Counted from the first letter of the stretch, positions 11,234 to 22,760 are shown. The stretch is DNA of 64,000 nt from Wyeomyia smithii (GCF_029784165.1 NC_073694.1:78765542-78829541); one strand, 5' to 3'. Translations and numbers: made by a program. Notes: generated from the sequence alone by a model not told the origin.

Positions 11234-11344
11234 CAAAATAAAATTTGATTTTTCTAAGCTATGCATCTCTACGGAGTGACCAGGATAAATTTGATTTTCA
11301 AAAGCTATGTAGCTCTAAGGAGTACCTTTTTTCAATTTTAAAAT
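11117..11344 (+). repeat. 46-bp tandem repeat after integrase
   Basis: Five units, each starting AGCTATGTAACTCTA or a close variant, at 11117, 11165, 11211, 11257 and 11303 (spacings 48, 46, 46 and 46). Units differ by a few bases and T-run length. A degenerate AGCTATGTATCGCTC occurs at about 11662. The repeat lies at the pol end and start of the 3' non-coding region. Confidence 0.92.
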
Positions 11345-13834
11345 ATGTGAGGGACCGAATTTCTTTCCGCTTTCTCAATGGTCATTGGGCAAGTTACTGA
11401 ATCTGCACAATCAAAAGTGGCTCGTAAGAGTATTGGCCTCGTAGAACAGAGCATGAAGTTTAAGAAGGAGCTGGGCAATGACCTGTCGAAAGTAGTGGAA
11501 ACACGAATTAGAAGTGAGCCCAAAGCGATGATTTCGCCGTGGTCGAATAATGACTCAGTTCTACTAATACTCGCCGCACTAAAATTTTAAGATTGTGTAG
11601 AATGGTAACAATTTGTTCCAATTCTCAACCTCATTTTGTTGAAATTCTTCACACATTTCCAAGCTATGTATCGCTCAATTGAGTCGAGACATCTGAGCCA
11701 TGATGCGAAAACTCTGGTGCAGAAACACTGTTCTGCCATTCCGTAAGGATGCGCACATAAGTGCGGCCCTCACAAAACCATCTATTTACTGGGGGATCCT
11801 TGATGCTGAAACGCTCGAGGAACTTCACGAAATGTGTTGGAACAAGAAAATGGCAAGTTAGAACGAAGAAATTGTTCTGAGCTAATTGATGCGAAATATT
11901 TTATCAAGAATCGTCCACAGACAACGAGTTCTTGGTGAATGGTAGCATCAAACGAAGAGAGTTTTTTCGTTTTACCAGGGAAAGACTTCTAAAAGACGTT
12001 AAACAAAATTAAGGGCAAGGAAAAAACGAGGCGAATGTAAAATTTCCCTTTCGGCGTCAGTAATGTTAGTGTGTGCAACTACATCGAGTCTTAGGTGTAA
12101 GTTAGTACCTAACGCTATGTATATTTTTAAATTGTCCTGCTACTTAAATTTATTATTTTGAGTTAGTATGGTCAGTTTAATTTGTAAATAGTAGATTTAA
12201 TTGCATGTTATTTATTTATTTATTTATATTTAGAATATGAGTAAATATTTATTTAGATGTGTATATGGTTGCTGAATTAGGGTTAATTTATTTATTTTCT
12301 CTATCTGTTATTTATTCATTTGTTTATTTAGTTAATTATTTATGTTAGTTAACATGGTTTGCTTAAAAATATTGTTAGTTTCTGAAATTTTTGTCTGGGT
12401 TGAAAAATTTATATTTTGGAAAGTTTATGGTTTAGAATTTATGGCTCGCTGCCGTCATGCTAGCAGGCCGCTGCAGCCACCCTTCGGTGCAAAATCTTAA
12501 TTCCTTTGTCCGGCTATCCTAAAAATTAAAATTAACCATATTAGTTCTTGTTCAAAATCTTACCTGTAATTGGAAGTCATCTTTCCTGTTCACTTTTTCC
12601 CTCGATGTCCGGTTCAACCTCAATATTTTCCTCCAGATCCTACTCGTACCCGGGTAGTATAGTCCATTCCGTCCGTCGCGGGTGCCGATGGGGGCGGTGA
12701 TATGGTCCTACAAAACATAGTTTTATATGGAAGTTCTCTTTAGTGAACTTCCGTATAAATTATATAAAATTATCATTCTTCCTACCTGTTTTTGTCGATT
12801 TTCTATCCGGTAGCACAAAACACACTTTTCCTGATCACTGTTTACTTTACGTTTGACGTTTCTATCGCTGCTGTACGGGTGTTCATATGGTGCGTAATTC
12901 AGTGCGGAGCTTTTTATAGCACAGGGTGTTTACTCATTTTTCGTCTGTTTCGTTATGGTCGATTATGTTCGATGTTAGAAACATTTCGTAAAATGTATTT
13001 GGAGTTATTTATGTCGATTAATGTTTCATGTGGTCGGATGTAGTCCGGCGTAGAAGCATAATCGTTGTATGTTGGGTATTTATGCGAATTGCATTGGGCT
13101 CTGTAACCGTTAATTTCGGTGTATGAGTTACTGCTGGGTAAATTAATGTGGGTTATTGCGTTTTGCGTGCAAAGATTCGTGTTCAGGTGTGTCCTGGGGT
13201 GTCTTTGACGTAAAACAAGGTAGATTTATGTAGGATACCTTTCCAATCATAGTGTTGGAGTAGTCCTGTATGTGAATGTGCCAATTTATTGTTGTAATTG
13301 TTTGGGGTATTTATGAATATTTATGTGGCAGATTTCTCACTAGACGAAGAGTCGTCGTTAGAGTTACTGCTCGGGAGTTTTTAATTTGGGGATAATGCGT
13401 TTGCCTAATAGAGAGAAGTTTCCAAAGAAGTAAATTCTCTCGAAAAGTAAATAGCATGGGAGTTTTGCTGGGGGTGCCTTTCCAACATCGTGATTGGAGC
13501 GGTCCTCCAGTAAAATTGCCTTGGAATCTTGGAAGCTCGTTTTAAAAAATAAAGCGATGCCGTATTTGGGAATAATCTATTTGGGAAATTTAATTGAATC
13601 ACCGTACAGGACCGAAGGAACGTTACACGCCCATAGTTTGAATTTCTTGGTGAACCTAACATTTTGTAAATATTGTAAATAGTAGCTTAAGTTGTGATTG
13701 CTTTTGTAAATATTTTGTACATAATTTGCTTCTAAAATTTTCTCATTTGGTAATTCGTTTCTGTCAGGTTTGCAGTTACGAAAATTTGATTGTACTCCTA
13801 CAATCAAATTTTCGTAAAACAGACCGGGGTGTTA
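11345..13834 (+). other. 3' non-coding region of element 1
   Basis: About 2.5 kb without a recognisable protein. A 70-codon frame at 11378-11590 has no motif that I know. The stretch 12100-12450 is rich in TTATTTATTTA. The last segment before the LTR reads GACCGGGGTG, a weak polypurine tract candidate. Confidence 0.6.
13778..13815. other. Perfect 17-bp hairpin next to the 3' LTR
   Basis: Arms 13778-13794 and 13799-13815 are exact reverse complements (ACGAAAATTTGATTGTA), with loop CTCC. The hairpin ends 20 bases before the 3' LTR of element 1. It could mark transcript processing or reverse transcription signals, or be an old small insertion. Confidence 0.85.
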
Positions 13835-14113
13835 TGTAGCAATCATGTTGGTGAATTAAATTTGCATAATTATTCTTCGTCAATTTTCGAATTTATAGCT
13901 GATCTACTATAAAGATCATGGTTAGTTGGCTAACCAGGCGCAATTACACCTTGCGTACGAGTTAGCCGTTTGAATATTTGCTCTTCCTTTAGCCTCTCAT
14001 TCGCGGTGACGCAACCCAAAATCTCAAGCACGAATCTGCTACTTAATTGCTTGTTATTATTGGTAAAATCCCAGCCAGCGCAGGTCATTAAACTCGGGAA
14101 ATGAAATGGTTAG
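13835..14113 (+). repeat. 3' LTR of element 1, left piece
   Basis: Begins TGTAGCAATCATG and matches 3316-3594 with about half a dozen substitutions by eye. It is interrupted at 14113 by element 2 and resumes at 20769. GTTAG at 14109-14113 is the target site of element 2. Confidence 0.93.
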
Positions 14114-14332
14114 TGTAGGTTTTCTCGTTACCGGCTTGCTTCGTCTAATCAGGACTTGCGACCGTTCACCCTCGATATTCGCTTTTAACTCCCCTGAACA
14201 CTTCTGTGCTTATTGCCACCACCTCGTTATTCTAGTACCACCAAAACTCTCCACATACACAGTTAGCGTTACTCACTCAATTTATCTTACAGCATATACA
14301 CATTGCTGAGTTTGTTTCATCACAACTCTACA
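14114..14332 (-). repeat. 3' LTR of element 2 (left copy)
   Basis: 219 bp. It matches 20545-20763 at every position that I compared except 14157 (T), which is C at 20588. Confidence 0.95.
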
Positions 14333-14343
14333 TCCCTCTCCTT
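14333..14343 (-). other. Polypurine tract of element 2
   Basis: On the minus strand AAGGAGAGGGA directly abuts the 3' LTR, the position expected for the plus-strand DNA primer. Confidence 0.85.
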
Positions 14344-15749
14344 GTCCGATAAAAAAAATGTTTGCACATGAATAATTTCTAAATATCTGACAATATATTT
14401 ATACTGTCCGGCCCCTCGTTTAGAGTTTGAACTGTTCAAATTAAAACCCATACTTGAATAAGTTTTAATTCAAAATATGTATTCAGAAAATGTGTAAAAA
14501 AAATCATTAAAGCAAACCAACTTAAGCGTGCTTAGCTCAATCCGTTTCAGGGATACCAAATGTGCAGATTTGTCTGCAAAAACGCTGATTTTTGGAGTCC
14601 GTGTGCAGATATTTATTTATTTGCAGATATTTGCAGTTTTTCCACGGTTTCTGCAGATTTTTTTCAGAGAGTCTTCTTATATTTGCGCAGATTTTCTTAA
14701 AATGTGTGCAGATTTTTACAGACTTTTGCCCGCGTCAGCGAATTTTTTTTTTTCCGGATCACGGGTAGATTTTTTTCAGATTTCGAGCACATTTTTCCGG
14801 TTTTTTTTTTCGAGCAGTTGCAGACATTTTCAAAAACATCTGTCATCTCTAGCAGTTGCAGGCATTTTTCAAAAACATCTGGCATCTCTGATCCGTTTGA
14901 AGTTTATGAAAAGATCGGACTCGAAACGGCTTGCATGCTTTTATTTTTTCTTAGCAGTAAGTATGCTTATCACTAACTAGATTTTTTTTGTTTGTTACAC
15001 TTTTAGGTAATTTTTCTTTGAACTAGGCAACAGCAGTGCTAAGATATTTGCTTATGCAGCCAGCATTAATTACATTCGGAAGGTATTTGTATTATGTATA
15101 CGTCGTGGTCAATTGGTTCCTTTTTTGTAGGGTTCTTGTTTATTATGTTCATGGTAATTTTCGATCTGGGTTTATTCTTAAAAGGAGGCGGTGATTGGAA
15201 GGAACTTATTTCCCAGTTGCCGCCGTGTTAAATTATTACTGGTGTTGATTTTAGCTTGGCTTCAAGTATCCCGTCAATTCCGACTGTATTAACAAGTATG
15301 TGAATCGAAGAAAGCTGGAAATTACAACTGATATATATCCGGACATTTGCATAAATCCTCCGATCGAAGATAATGGCTTTTCATCACCTTGCCGAAGATG
15401 ACGATCGCTTTGGCTGCAACGACAGCTTGGTGAGAGCCTGTTCCCTCCCTTCGTGCAACCTCATTAGCATTCTTTTGACCCTGAGTATAAAATTTGTTTT
15501 AGGTTAGCCAAATCTCTGTATGGCAAAAATGCAGAGTAGAACAATGTAGTGACTGGAAAAGAACATCAGGGATATTACGAACTATTGTTGCTATTGTTGT
15601 CCAGTTCAGCAAAAGAAAAATAAGTCTCCAAGGTTTTGGAATTGTTTTCTTTCAAAGAATTAGTAATTTGTAGAGAAAAAAAAACATTTTTTTTTTCAAA
15701 GAACGTAAATCGCTGATTAGTTAGTTTAAAAAAAAAAAGGCTAGGAAGC
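14344..15749 (-). other. 3' non-coding region of element 2 with TGCAGATTTTT motif cluster
   Basis: 1.4 kb between the pol stop and the polypurine tract. On the + strand, 14565-14730 holds many copies of TGCAGATTTTT-like motifs. A TTTTTCAAAAACATCTGNCATCTCT-like unit is then repeated near 14828 and 14866. No protein is recognised. This is long for such an element, so part of it may be an older insertion. Confidence 0.55.
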
Positions 15750-18700
15750 CTATGAATTATAACGAGCTGGAATTTTTACTGTTCTAGTTGGACGCTTAGA
15801 TGAAGATTCCTCTGCTCCTGTTGCGTCAAGATTACGCTTCGTTTGTTTTATTTCTTTTGTAGTTGAGGAATTAGCTTCTTCGGGTACAATACTTTCAGGT
15901 TCTGCCGGATCCAAAGCTCGCTCTGCTGTTTCAGGCCATTTTCTCAAATGAGTGACACATCTGCGATACCGTAAACCCTCTTCATTCTCAACAATCACAT
16001 CACTTCCAGAACGTTTAACAACTGTGAAGCGCTCCAACCGAAATGCTGTTTCTAATTTTCCACATTCATAGTTTTTCAGCATAACGGAGTCACCAACTTC
16101 AATATTCGATGGTTTTGCCTGTCGCTGTTTGTCTGCATACAACTTCCCCTTGATTTTCTTGATAGCGTCGGACTCGCGTACACTTTCATCACGGTGGGAT
16201 CCTGGTTCTGTTTTTAACGATGGAAGTAGGTCTTTCACCGGACGTCCTGTTAGAATTTCCATTGGAGCTTTTTCTGTAACAGAATGCGGGGTAATATTGT
16301 ACCTATAGACATACTCCTGAACAGCTTTGCGCCAATCTTCTCCAGATGCCTTGGCGATCCGCAAAGCTCTCAAAATCCCTTGATTTTGCCGCTCCACCAT
16401 TCCATTCATCTGCGGCCAGTAAGGAATAGTATGAATGAGCCTTATGTTCTTACTCAAACAGTAGTTGTTAAACTCATCGCTCGTAAATGGTGGGCCGTTG
16501 TCGCTGCGGATTGACTCGGGATAGGTTTGTTCAATAAATACGCTTTCGAGTGCCTCTATTGTTTTTGATGCAGTTGTTCCCTTCATCTCAATTACTTTTA
16601 GAAATCGACTATAATAATCAACAATTACTAAGAATGTGGCGCACTCCTTAGCTGAAAAGAAATCAATTGCGATTTGCTGCCATGCTCGTTCTGGCATTTC
16701 TTTCCGCATCATTGGCTCTGGTGGATTTTGTCTACTGACTACTGCGCATCCGTGGCATTGCTGGATTTTCTTTGTGACATCGTTATCCATGCATGGCCAC
16801 CACACTCGTTCTCTAAGGCTGCGGCGCATAGAAACCACTCCTGGGTGACCTCTATGAGCTATTTCAAGCGCTCTTGCTCTGAGCTTCACTGGTAGAACAA
16901 GTCTTTCATCCCGAATCACCATTCCGTCAACGATTCCTAGTTCCCTTCTAAAAGCTTGATAACGGTATAATTCCACAGGCCATTCATCAGAACGCAGTGC
17001 TTTGATAACGGCTAAGAGAGTTTCATCTTTGCCGGTTTCAGATTTGATCTCAGCCAGCGATATCGCTGTTGGCCCTTCTCCCACTGCAAATAAAAAATGG
17101 TCAGTAGTGTCATCAAATGCAGGGTCTTGCTGGGTGATGAGCCGTGACAATATATCCGAGATGTTTGAGGTTCCAGGGAGATATTTCATTTCAAAATCAT
17201 ATGGTTGCAACCGTAGGGCCCAACTTTCTGCTCTTGAACAAGCCCGACGTCCCGTCTGATGCTTCCCTCCGTATATATACTCCAGGGTTTTGTGGTCAGT
17301 AAAGATCGTAAAGTGCAACCCAAACAAATAAAAATAAAATTTTTCAACCGCCCATACGACAGCGAGTGCTTCACGCTGGGTTTGTGGATAGGCTCTTTCT
17401 GAAGGAGTTGAGCCCTTCGAAGCAAAGCTAACAATTCGTGCCGTTTCGGTACCATCCCTCTGGACAAGCACCGCCCCGAGTCCAACAGGAGAGGCGTCGA
17501 CATAGAGTTCTGTGCAGTCAGCAGGATCGAAGAAACCCAGTCTCCGCACATTGTTCGCTAATTCCATTCGTAAGTCTTCAAAAGCTTTCTCTTGGTCTTT
17601 TCCAAATACATCAACCTCACCCCGGATAAACTGTCTCAGAGGCTCAGTTCTTGTTGATAGCCGTGGGATGAAATGACCGACAAAATTGATCAGTCCCAGG
17701 AAACTGCGGGCTTCTTCCCTAGTTTCTGGCCTCCGAAAGTTCTTGATTGCTAGAGTCTTCTCATCTGAGGGGCGGATACCTTCCGCATTTACCTTGAAAC
17801 CCAGTATTTCAAGTTCTTGTACACGGAAAACACACTTGCTCTGGTTTAGTAAGGCATTGTTACGCTCCAAAACCGATAGCACGGTCTGCAGTCGTTCGTC
17901 GTGCTCTTCCAGAGTCTTGCCCGCCACTACAACATCATCGATGTAAATGATAACACCGTCTATACCTGCCAGCATATCTGTCATGACGCGCTGGAAAATC
18001 TCGGGTGCGCAGGTTATTCCGAAATTCAGTCTCTTGAATTGCATCAGTCCTCTCGATGTCATGAACGTGGTTACACCTCTTGACTCGGGGTGTAATTCGA
18101 TGTGGTGGAAGGCGGATGTTATATCCAGTCTTGAAAAGAATTTCGATCCCCTCAATTTGTTCAGAAAAGTATCAATTACCGGCAGCGGGTAATGCTCACG
18201 TTGAATGGCTGCATTTGGATACTTCATGTTGATGCATAGACGAACATCGTCCTTGCCTTTCGGGACAACCACCATCGGTGAAATCCATTCCGGTGGTCCT
18301 TTAACTTTCTCGATTACATCCGTGCGCAGCATTTCCAGAATTTTATCGTCAACTTTTTTCTCCATTGCTACTGGGACTCTCAAATAGGAGATTAGCCTTG
18401 GTGTACCGCTTTTGTCAATGGATAGTTTTACTTGTACATTCGGAAACTTCGGGAAGGGGTCCACTTCGGTTTCAATGTGGTTAACGTCAAGCCCTACTTT
18501 CAGAACTCGAAGTTCTTCAGAGGTTCTTTTACTTAATAACGATTTGGTCGCTCCTTTTATCACGAAGAACTCGGCGTAGCTTTGTGGTTTTGACGAGTTC
18601 ACCGTTATGTTGGCTTCGAAACTAGCTCGGACGCATAAGGAGCCACTGCTTGCATATGCAGTGAAGTTGCGGTCGCAATGCGACTTGATATTGTGAACTT

Positions 18701-18857
18701 TAGCTTCTACTTCAACAAGCTTTTGCCAAATGTCCTCAGTAACAGTGTTAATCGCTGAGCCCGAATCAATTAAAAACTCAATTGGCAAATTATCGACCAT
18801 GCACAAAATCAATCCATCCTTTAATTCCGGGTTTACTTTGTTTACCTGTCGTATCAT
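15750..18857 (-). CDS. pol: Pol polyprotein of gypsy element 2, intact
   Basis: 1035 residues in one frame from the ATG at 18857. Protease: LIDSGSAINTV at about 29-40. Reverse transcriptase: about 150-400, with RLDITSAFHHIEL and catalytic YIDD at 305-308. RNase H: about 440-560, starting LYVDASPVGLG. Integrase: zinc segment from HRGHPG (about 667) to CHGC, core with AIDFF (about 728), SDNGPPF (about 784) and Glu of GMVER (about 820), in D,D-35-E spacing. The C-terminus is basic and proline-rich (RPTRTVKIPARY). Together these make and integrate the element cDNA. The frame is open upstream only to about 18891 and does not meet the end of gag (18985). Pol is therefore probably reached by splicing or re-initiation, not by simple frameshift at an overlap. 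Confidence 0.94.
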   Translation of the reverse strand: MIRQVNKVNPELKDGLILCMVDNLPIEFLIDSGSAINTVTEDIWQKLVEVEAKVHNIKSHCDRNFTAYASSGSLCVRASFEANITVNSSKPQSYAEFFVIKGATKSLLSKRTSEELRVLKVGLDVNHIETEVDPFPKFPNVQVKLSIDKSGTPRLISYLRVPVAMEKKVDDKILEMLRTDVIEKVKGPPEWISPMVVVPKGKDDVRLCINMKYPNAAIQREHYPLPVIDTFLNKLRGSKFFSRLDITSAFHHIELHPESRGVTTFMTSRGLMQFKRLNFGITCAPEIFQRVMTDMLAGIDGVIIYIDDVVVAGKTLEEHDERLQTVLSVLERNNALLNQSKCVFRVQELEILGFKVNAEGIRPSDEKTLAIKNFRRPETREEARSFLGLINFVGHFIPRLSTRTEPLRQFIRGEVDVFGKDQEKAFEDLRMELANNVRRLGFFDPADCTELYVDASPVGLGAVLVQRDGTETARIVSFASKGSTPSERAYPQTQREALAVVWAVEKFYFYLFGLHFTIFTDHKTLEYIYGGKHQTGRRACSRAESWALRLQPYDFEMKYLPGTSNISDILSRLITQQDPAFDDTTDHFLFAVGEGPTAISLAEIKSETGKDETLLAVIKALRSDEWPVELYRYQAFRRELGIVDGMVIRDERLVLPVKLRARALEIAHRGHPGVVSMRRSLRERVWWPCMDNDVTKKIQQCHGCAVVSRQNPPEPMMRKEMPERAWQQIAIDFFSAKECATFLVIVDYYSRFLKVIEMKGTTASKTIEALESVFIEQTYPESIRSDNGPPFTSDEFNNYCLSKNIRLIHTIPYWPQMNGMVERQNQGILRALRIAKASGEDWRKAVQEYVYRYNITPHSVTEKAPMEILTGRPVKDLLPSLKTEPGSHRDESVRESDAIKKIKGKLYADKQRQAKPSNIEVGDSVMLKNYECGKLETAFRLERFTVVKRSGSDVIVENEEGLRYRRCVTHLRKWPETAERALDPAEPESIVPEEANSSTTKEIKQTKRNLDATGAEESSSKRPTRTVKIPARYNS

Positions 18858-18984
18858 AAAACAAAATCAGAAAGAATGGGATCATCAGACTTAAGATAAC
18901 TAATTCTTTATTATTATTTTTTTTTATATTTGAAACATCAATGGGTAACTTATTAATAGTAATTGGGTTAGAGCAACAAACAGG

Positions 18985-20007
18985 TTATTCTACCTCTGAA
19001 ATATCCTCCGGTTTTGGGCGGCGCGGCATTTCATCCTTCCAATCATCTGTGTCCGATACAGCATTAGTCTCTCGCGATGGACGTTTCCAAGCAGTTCTAC
19101 GTTGTACAGCATTCTTACATTTCCGAGCGAAATGGCCAGTTTGACCGCATTGATGACATCTTGATCCCAGAGCTGGGCAACGAGAATAATTGCCATCGTG
19201 CTTCCACGATCCACAGCGGATACATTCAATATTCGAGCGGTTGCCTGCTGCCCGTTCTCCATACTTCAAATTATTCGGGAAATTTTGACGGTTCATTGAT
19301 CGGGGATTCCTCGCTTGTATTTTATTGAATACAAATCCGTTTGTATTACGATTGTCAGTTGGTTGTCGACGAGACCATTTTTGTTTCACTGATGCTATTG
19401 TTTCCTCTTGTTTAAACGATCTAGTCTTCTCCCTCTGCTGCATCAGAATCTCTCTATTAATCGCATATCCGGTCAAATCATCAAGGTCCATGACACTCTC
19501 CAGACCTTTATCCCGAACTCGCTCATCTCGGGCACCCATAGTAATTTGATGCAGAATTTCCTTTTCTTCATGTTCTCCAAACTCGCATCGGGCTGCTTAT
19601 GCACGCAATCTGAGCACGAATTGGTTGAACGATTCGTCTCCCGTTTGCTTCAAGGAACGAAAAACTTCGAGTTCCACACGATCATTTCGTTTGCCCACAA
19701 AAAATTTGTTGAGTCTCTTGACCGCATTGTCATATTCCGGGAACTCTGGTGGCATCAAAGGTATTTTCACTGGTTCAAAATTAACTTCCTCTGGGACAGG
19801 TTTCAGGTTATAAAAGATACGTTGCAATCCTCTGCCACCGTATGTCAACATTGTGACCAACCTCTCGTGTTGGGATTGAATGTTCTTCATTTCAATTAAT
19901 AGCTCGAAGGATCTGTGCCATTCCTCCCACTCTCTCCTTAGATCTTGTGCATCCACTGTAGCGTTGAACGCTGCCAACGCCCAACGTTGTCCTTCATCGC
20001 CATTCAT
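18985..20007 (-). pseudogene. gag: Gag of gypsy element 2, one premature stop
   Basis: Starts at the ATG at 20007. It is open to a TAA at 19597-19599, and the same frame then continues without any other stop to 18985, where it ends in an acidic tail. The only lesion seen is this nonsense codon. The first part has a Trp-rich gag core (REWEEWHRSFELL, then RVELEVFRSLKQ). The second part has two zinc knuckles: an irregular one starting CIRCGSWKHDG, and a canonical CHQCGQTGHFARKC. A GTG-free restart at 19539 (ATG) could still give the knuckle half. Gag and pol are in different frames. Confidence 0.88.
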
Positions 20008-20544
20008 CTAAAACGATTGCAAATAGAAGAAAAACAATCAATAAAAAAACTTCTTCATTTCAAAATTTTTTTCAATTTTTTTTTTGAACTTCGCATTCGA
20101 CCCGTCTTATTTGAACCACCTTCAAATTAATCTGCTTTTCATCCACATCTATATCATCCACTTCGTTTTTTTTTTTTTTTTTATCCACATCAGGTAAATT
20201 TACTTCATATAAATCCACTTCATATAAATCTACTTCATATAAATCCACTTCGTTTGAAACCACTTCGCTTCAATTCAAAAATTTGGCATTCAATTGAACT
20301 CGTCAGTATCTTACATCGTCGCTCCGCTTCAAGCAGATCCGCCATCTTTCATGCCAACTTTGCTTGCAAAAATACGCCATTTGTATTTTTTCCTCTGTCG
20401 GTAATGCGGATTTTCCTTTTTTTTTTTTTTTAGCTTTATGCAACTATGATTTTCATCGTCAGACAACTATTTCATAAGCCAGAAAATGTTTTGCTTAAGA
20501 AAAGAAAAGAAAACTTACCATTGATCCTACCGACTGTGCCAAAT
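20008..20544 (-). other. Leader of element 2 with primer binding site
   Basis: The primer site is at about 20524-20541. On the minus strand it reads TGGCACAGTCGGTAGGAT, three bases inside the LTR. It resembles the tRNA-Ser-type sites of 297/17.6-like elements, from memory. Near 20196-20255 a 15-16 bp unit (CTTCATATAAATCCA) is repeated about three to four times. Confidence 0.65.
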
Positions 20545-20763
20545 TGTAGGTTTTCTCGTTACCGGCTTGCTTCGTCTAATCAGGACTCGCGACCGTTCAC
20601 CCTCGATATTCGCTTTTAACTCCCCTGAACACTTCTGTGCTTATTGCCACCACCTCGTTATTCTAGTACCACCAAAACTCTCCACATACACAGTTAGCGT
20701 TACTCACTCAATTTATCTTACAGCATATACACATTGCTGAGTTTGTTTCATCACAACTCTACA
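20545..20763 (-). repeat. 5' LTR of element 2 (right copy)
   Basis: 219 bp, the promoter copy for minus-strand transcription. It is identical to 14114-14332 except for one base. Ends are TG and CA. Confidence 0.95.
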
Positions 20764-22131
20764 GTTAGATGCATGAATCTAATGGGAAAGGGAGATATAA
20801 ACTCGGGTTTGAATTTGTTCGTTGTAAAATTTCCGGTTTCAAACCAAATGTCTCGTTTGATCTGAGGGGCAAACCAATCTCGCTTCGATCATTTATAATC
20901 GAACGGCGAAAGAAGCCAGAGTGTGTGTTTTTGTGTTGTTCGCGAATTTGTTCGAGGTTTGTGTTAGCGTGAGGTTGTCTTAGATTAGCTAGTTGTTTTA
21001 AGTGTTGTTTCTTTGATAGGATTAGCGCATGTTAGGAGTAGCTATAAATTTAGTGGAGACTTTGCCAGCAAGTGTGGTGAAAACAAAAGGTAAAGTTTGT
21101 CTGGGTTTGGCTGTAACTGTGTAACCTAACCGCGTCGAACAGCCGTTCGACGGCTTTTTACGTTAGATATTAAAGCGCTTGGCGAAGCCATAAACCCACC
21201 GCCAGCAAAGTACATCCACCCTCCTACCGCACACTTCTGGGACACGCCGTCAGCCAGGACAAGGCCCATTCTGCCAGCCGCCGCACACTAGGGCGGCCCA
21301 TGCTGAGTCGCTGATCGAACTGATCGGCATATGCAGCCAATATAGAACCGACGCCATCGCTAAAACACGACCGTACCCGGATGGTGCGGTGATTGCTGTT
21401 GGACGCCGTTTGCAGTAGATTGCCGCTAAGTACCGTTGGATGCTGAACGACGGCTAGAAAGGAGAGGTGTGAGTAGCCGCCATAAGAGTGAGTACGCTAG
21501 AAATAAATCTCTGCGCAGAGTAAAGTTCAGTCCCCACCTTTGAAAGATAGCTTTATGGCATAGCCAATAGAATACACCCACGCACACTATAGGTTAGTGA
21601 GCTAGTTATAGATGGCCAAAATTTAGTTAGTAGTAAAACGAAGCATGCTTGTAAATATAATTGTAAAAGTAAGATAGTGCGTTTCCCTGTTGTTGAAGTG
21701 ATGTTTTTGATGATTTAGGTATTCTAAGGTGTCTTACGTCTCGCGTTCGTTCTAGTTTGTTTGTTTTGGTACTCCAGGTGGACTGCCTGGGAAAACAGTT
21801 CCCGCACTCTGGTTACGCTGAACTGGGCAGCAATCTGATTGCTCAGAATTGGTCCAGTGAGGAGAATCACGAGTTCGGTGTTTGAGGTTTTAGGATTATT
21901 TTCGCGAATTTCTGCGGTATTGAAACGCATGAGACTGAGTACCTTAGTGAAGTGCATCTGCCTTTTCGTTTTCCCTCAGTTTATCACCCTGACCCGCCCT
22001 GAGGCGGAGTTTCTGGCCGGGCAAGCCAAGACAGGCAAGTGGTCCTCTTTGAGGTGGCGCTTAAGCCACTTGCTTGAAGATACGGGGAGCGGAACCGCGG
22101 ATTTGAGAGTGTGGCTTTCCGGCCCGCTACA
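20764..22131 (+). repeat. 3' LTR of element 1, right piece
   Basis: Begins with the duplicated GTTAG and continues from 20769 the LTR broken at 14113, ending GCTACA at 22131. It lacks the MITE of the 5' LTR and shows a single CCGTTTGC at 21406-21413. It differs from the 5' LTR by small indels, among them about 10 bp lost near 20818 and about 20 bp gained near 21425. Confidence 0.92.
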
Positions 22132-22760
22132 ATTCACCTGCCAAATATGGTTCCATTTAGTTGATTAGTTCGCGAGATGTGCAGAAATTTGTGCAGACAC
22201 ATGTGCTTTCATGAGAGGAAGGGGCGTCGAACCATTATGGACATATTTATTACCCTTTAAAACATCCTTATGCCAAATTCGGTTTCATTTGCTTGGTTTG
22301 TTCTTGAGTTGTGCAGAAATGTATGTTTAATTTGTATTGGACCCCTCCTTTCCAGAAGAGGGAGGGGTCTCAAACTATCATAGGAACCTTTATCGGGACC
22401 AAAAACCCCTACATACAAATTTTCACGTCGATCGGTTCGGTAGTTTTCGAGCCTATATGGATCAAAATGGTGTCAAGGGCCAATGTTTGGTTACTATGCA
22501 TCATCTCCATTACGGAAATATCCATATTGAGTATTATTTGGATTCGATCATTTTTGGCTGTTTCCCAGGAACCGGAAGTCGCCAGTCCAAAATGAGGTCT
22601 GTGTTCGATTTCAGCTGATGTGTATCATTCTAGATCCGGAGATACTCACGTTAGACGGAAATCGGCCATTTTTGGCTGTTTTCTAGAAACCACAAGTTGC
22701 CATCCTACAATTCACCGGACTGCATTTTTATATGTATAGATTACAACATCAATATTTTAG
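22132..22760. repeat. Mosquito dispersed repeat, right part
   Basis: Continues the repeat cut at 3315: an ATTCACCTGCCAAATATGG segment, a GTGCAGAAAT segment repeated near 22180 and 22310, then the CCGGAAGTCGCC/CAAAATG units (about 22440-22720). Confidence 0.6.

Larger units (their letters stand above)
14109..20768 (-). mobile_element. Ty3/gypsy LTR retrotransposon (element 2), nested in the LTR of element 1
   Basis: The element is 14114-20763 (6.65 kb), flanked by GTTAG duplications (14109-14113 and 20764-20768). It has 219-bp LTRs with TG...CA ends that differ at one base, a primer site next to the right LTR, a clean polypurine tract next to the left LTR, gag with one premature stop, and an intact 1035-residue pol. 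It is transcribed on the minus strand, opposite to element 1. The near-identical LTRs mean a recent insertion. No env is seen. Confidence 0.95.

Noticed and set aside
14528..14980. 150-codon Phe/Ser-rich frame
   Set aside because: It follows from repeated TGCAGATTTTT motifs in non-coding DNA of element 2.
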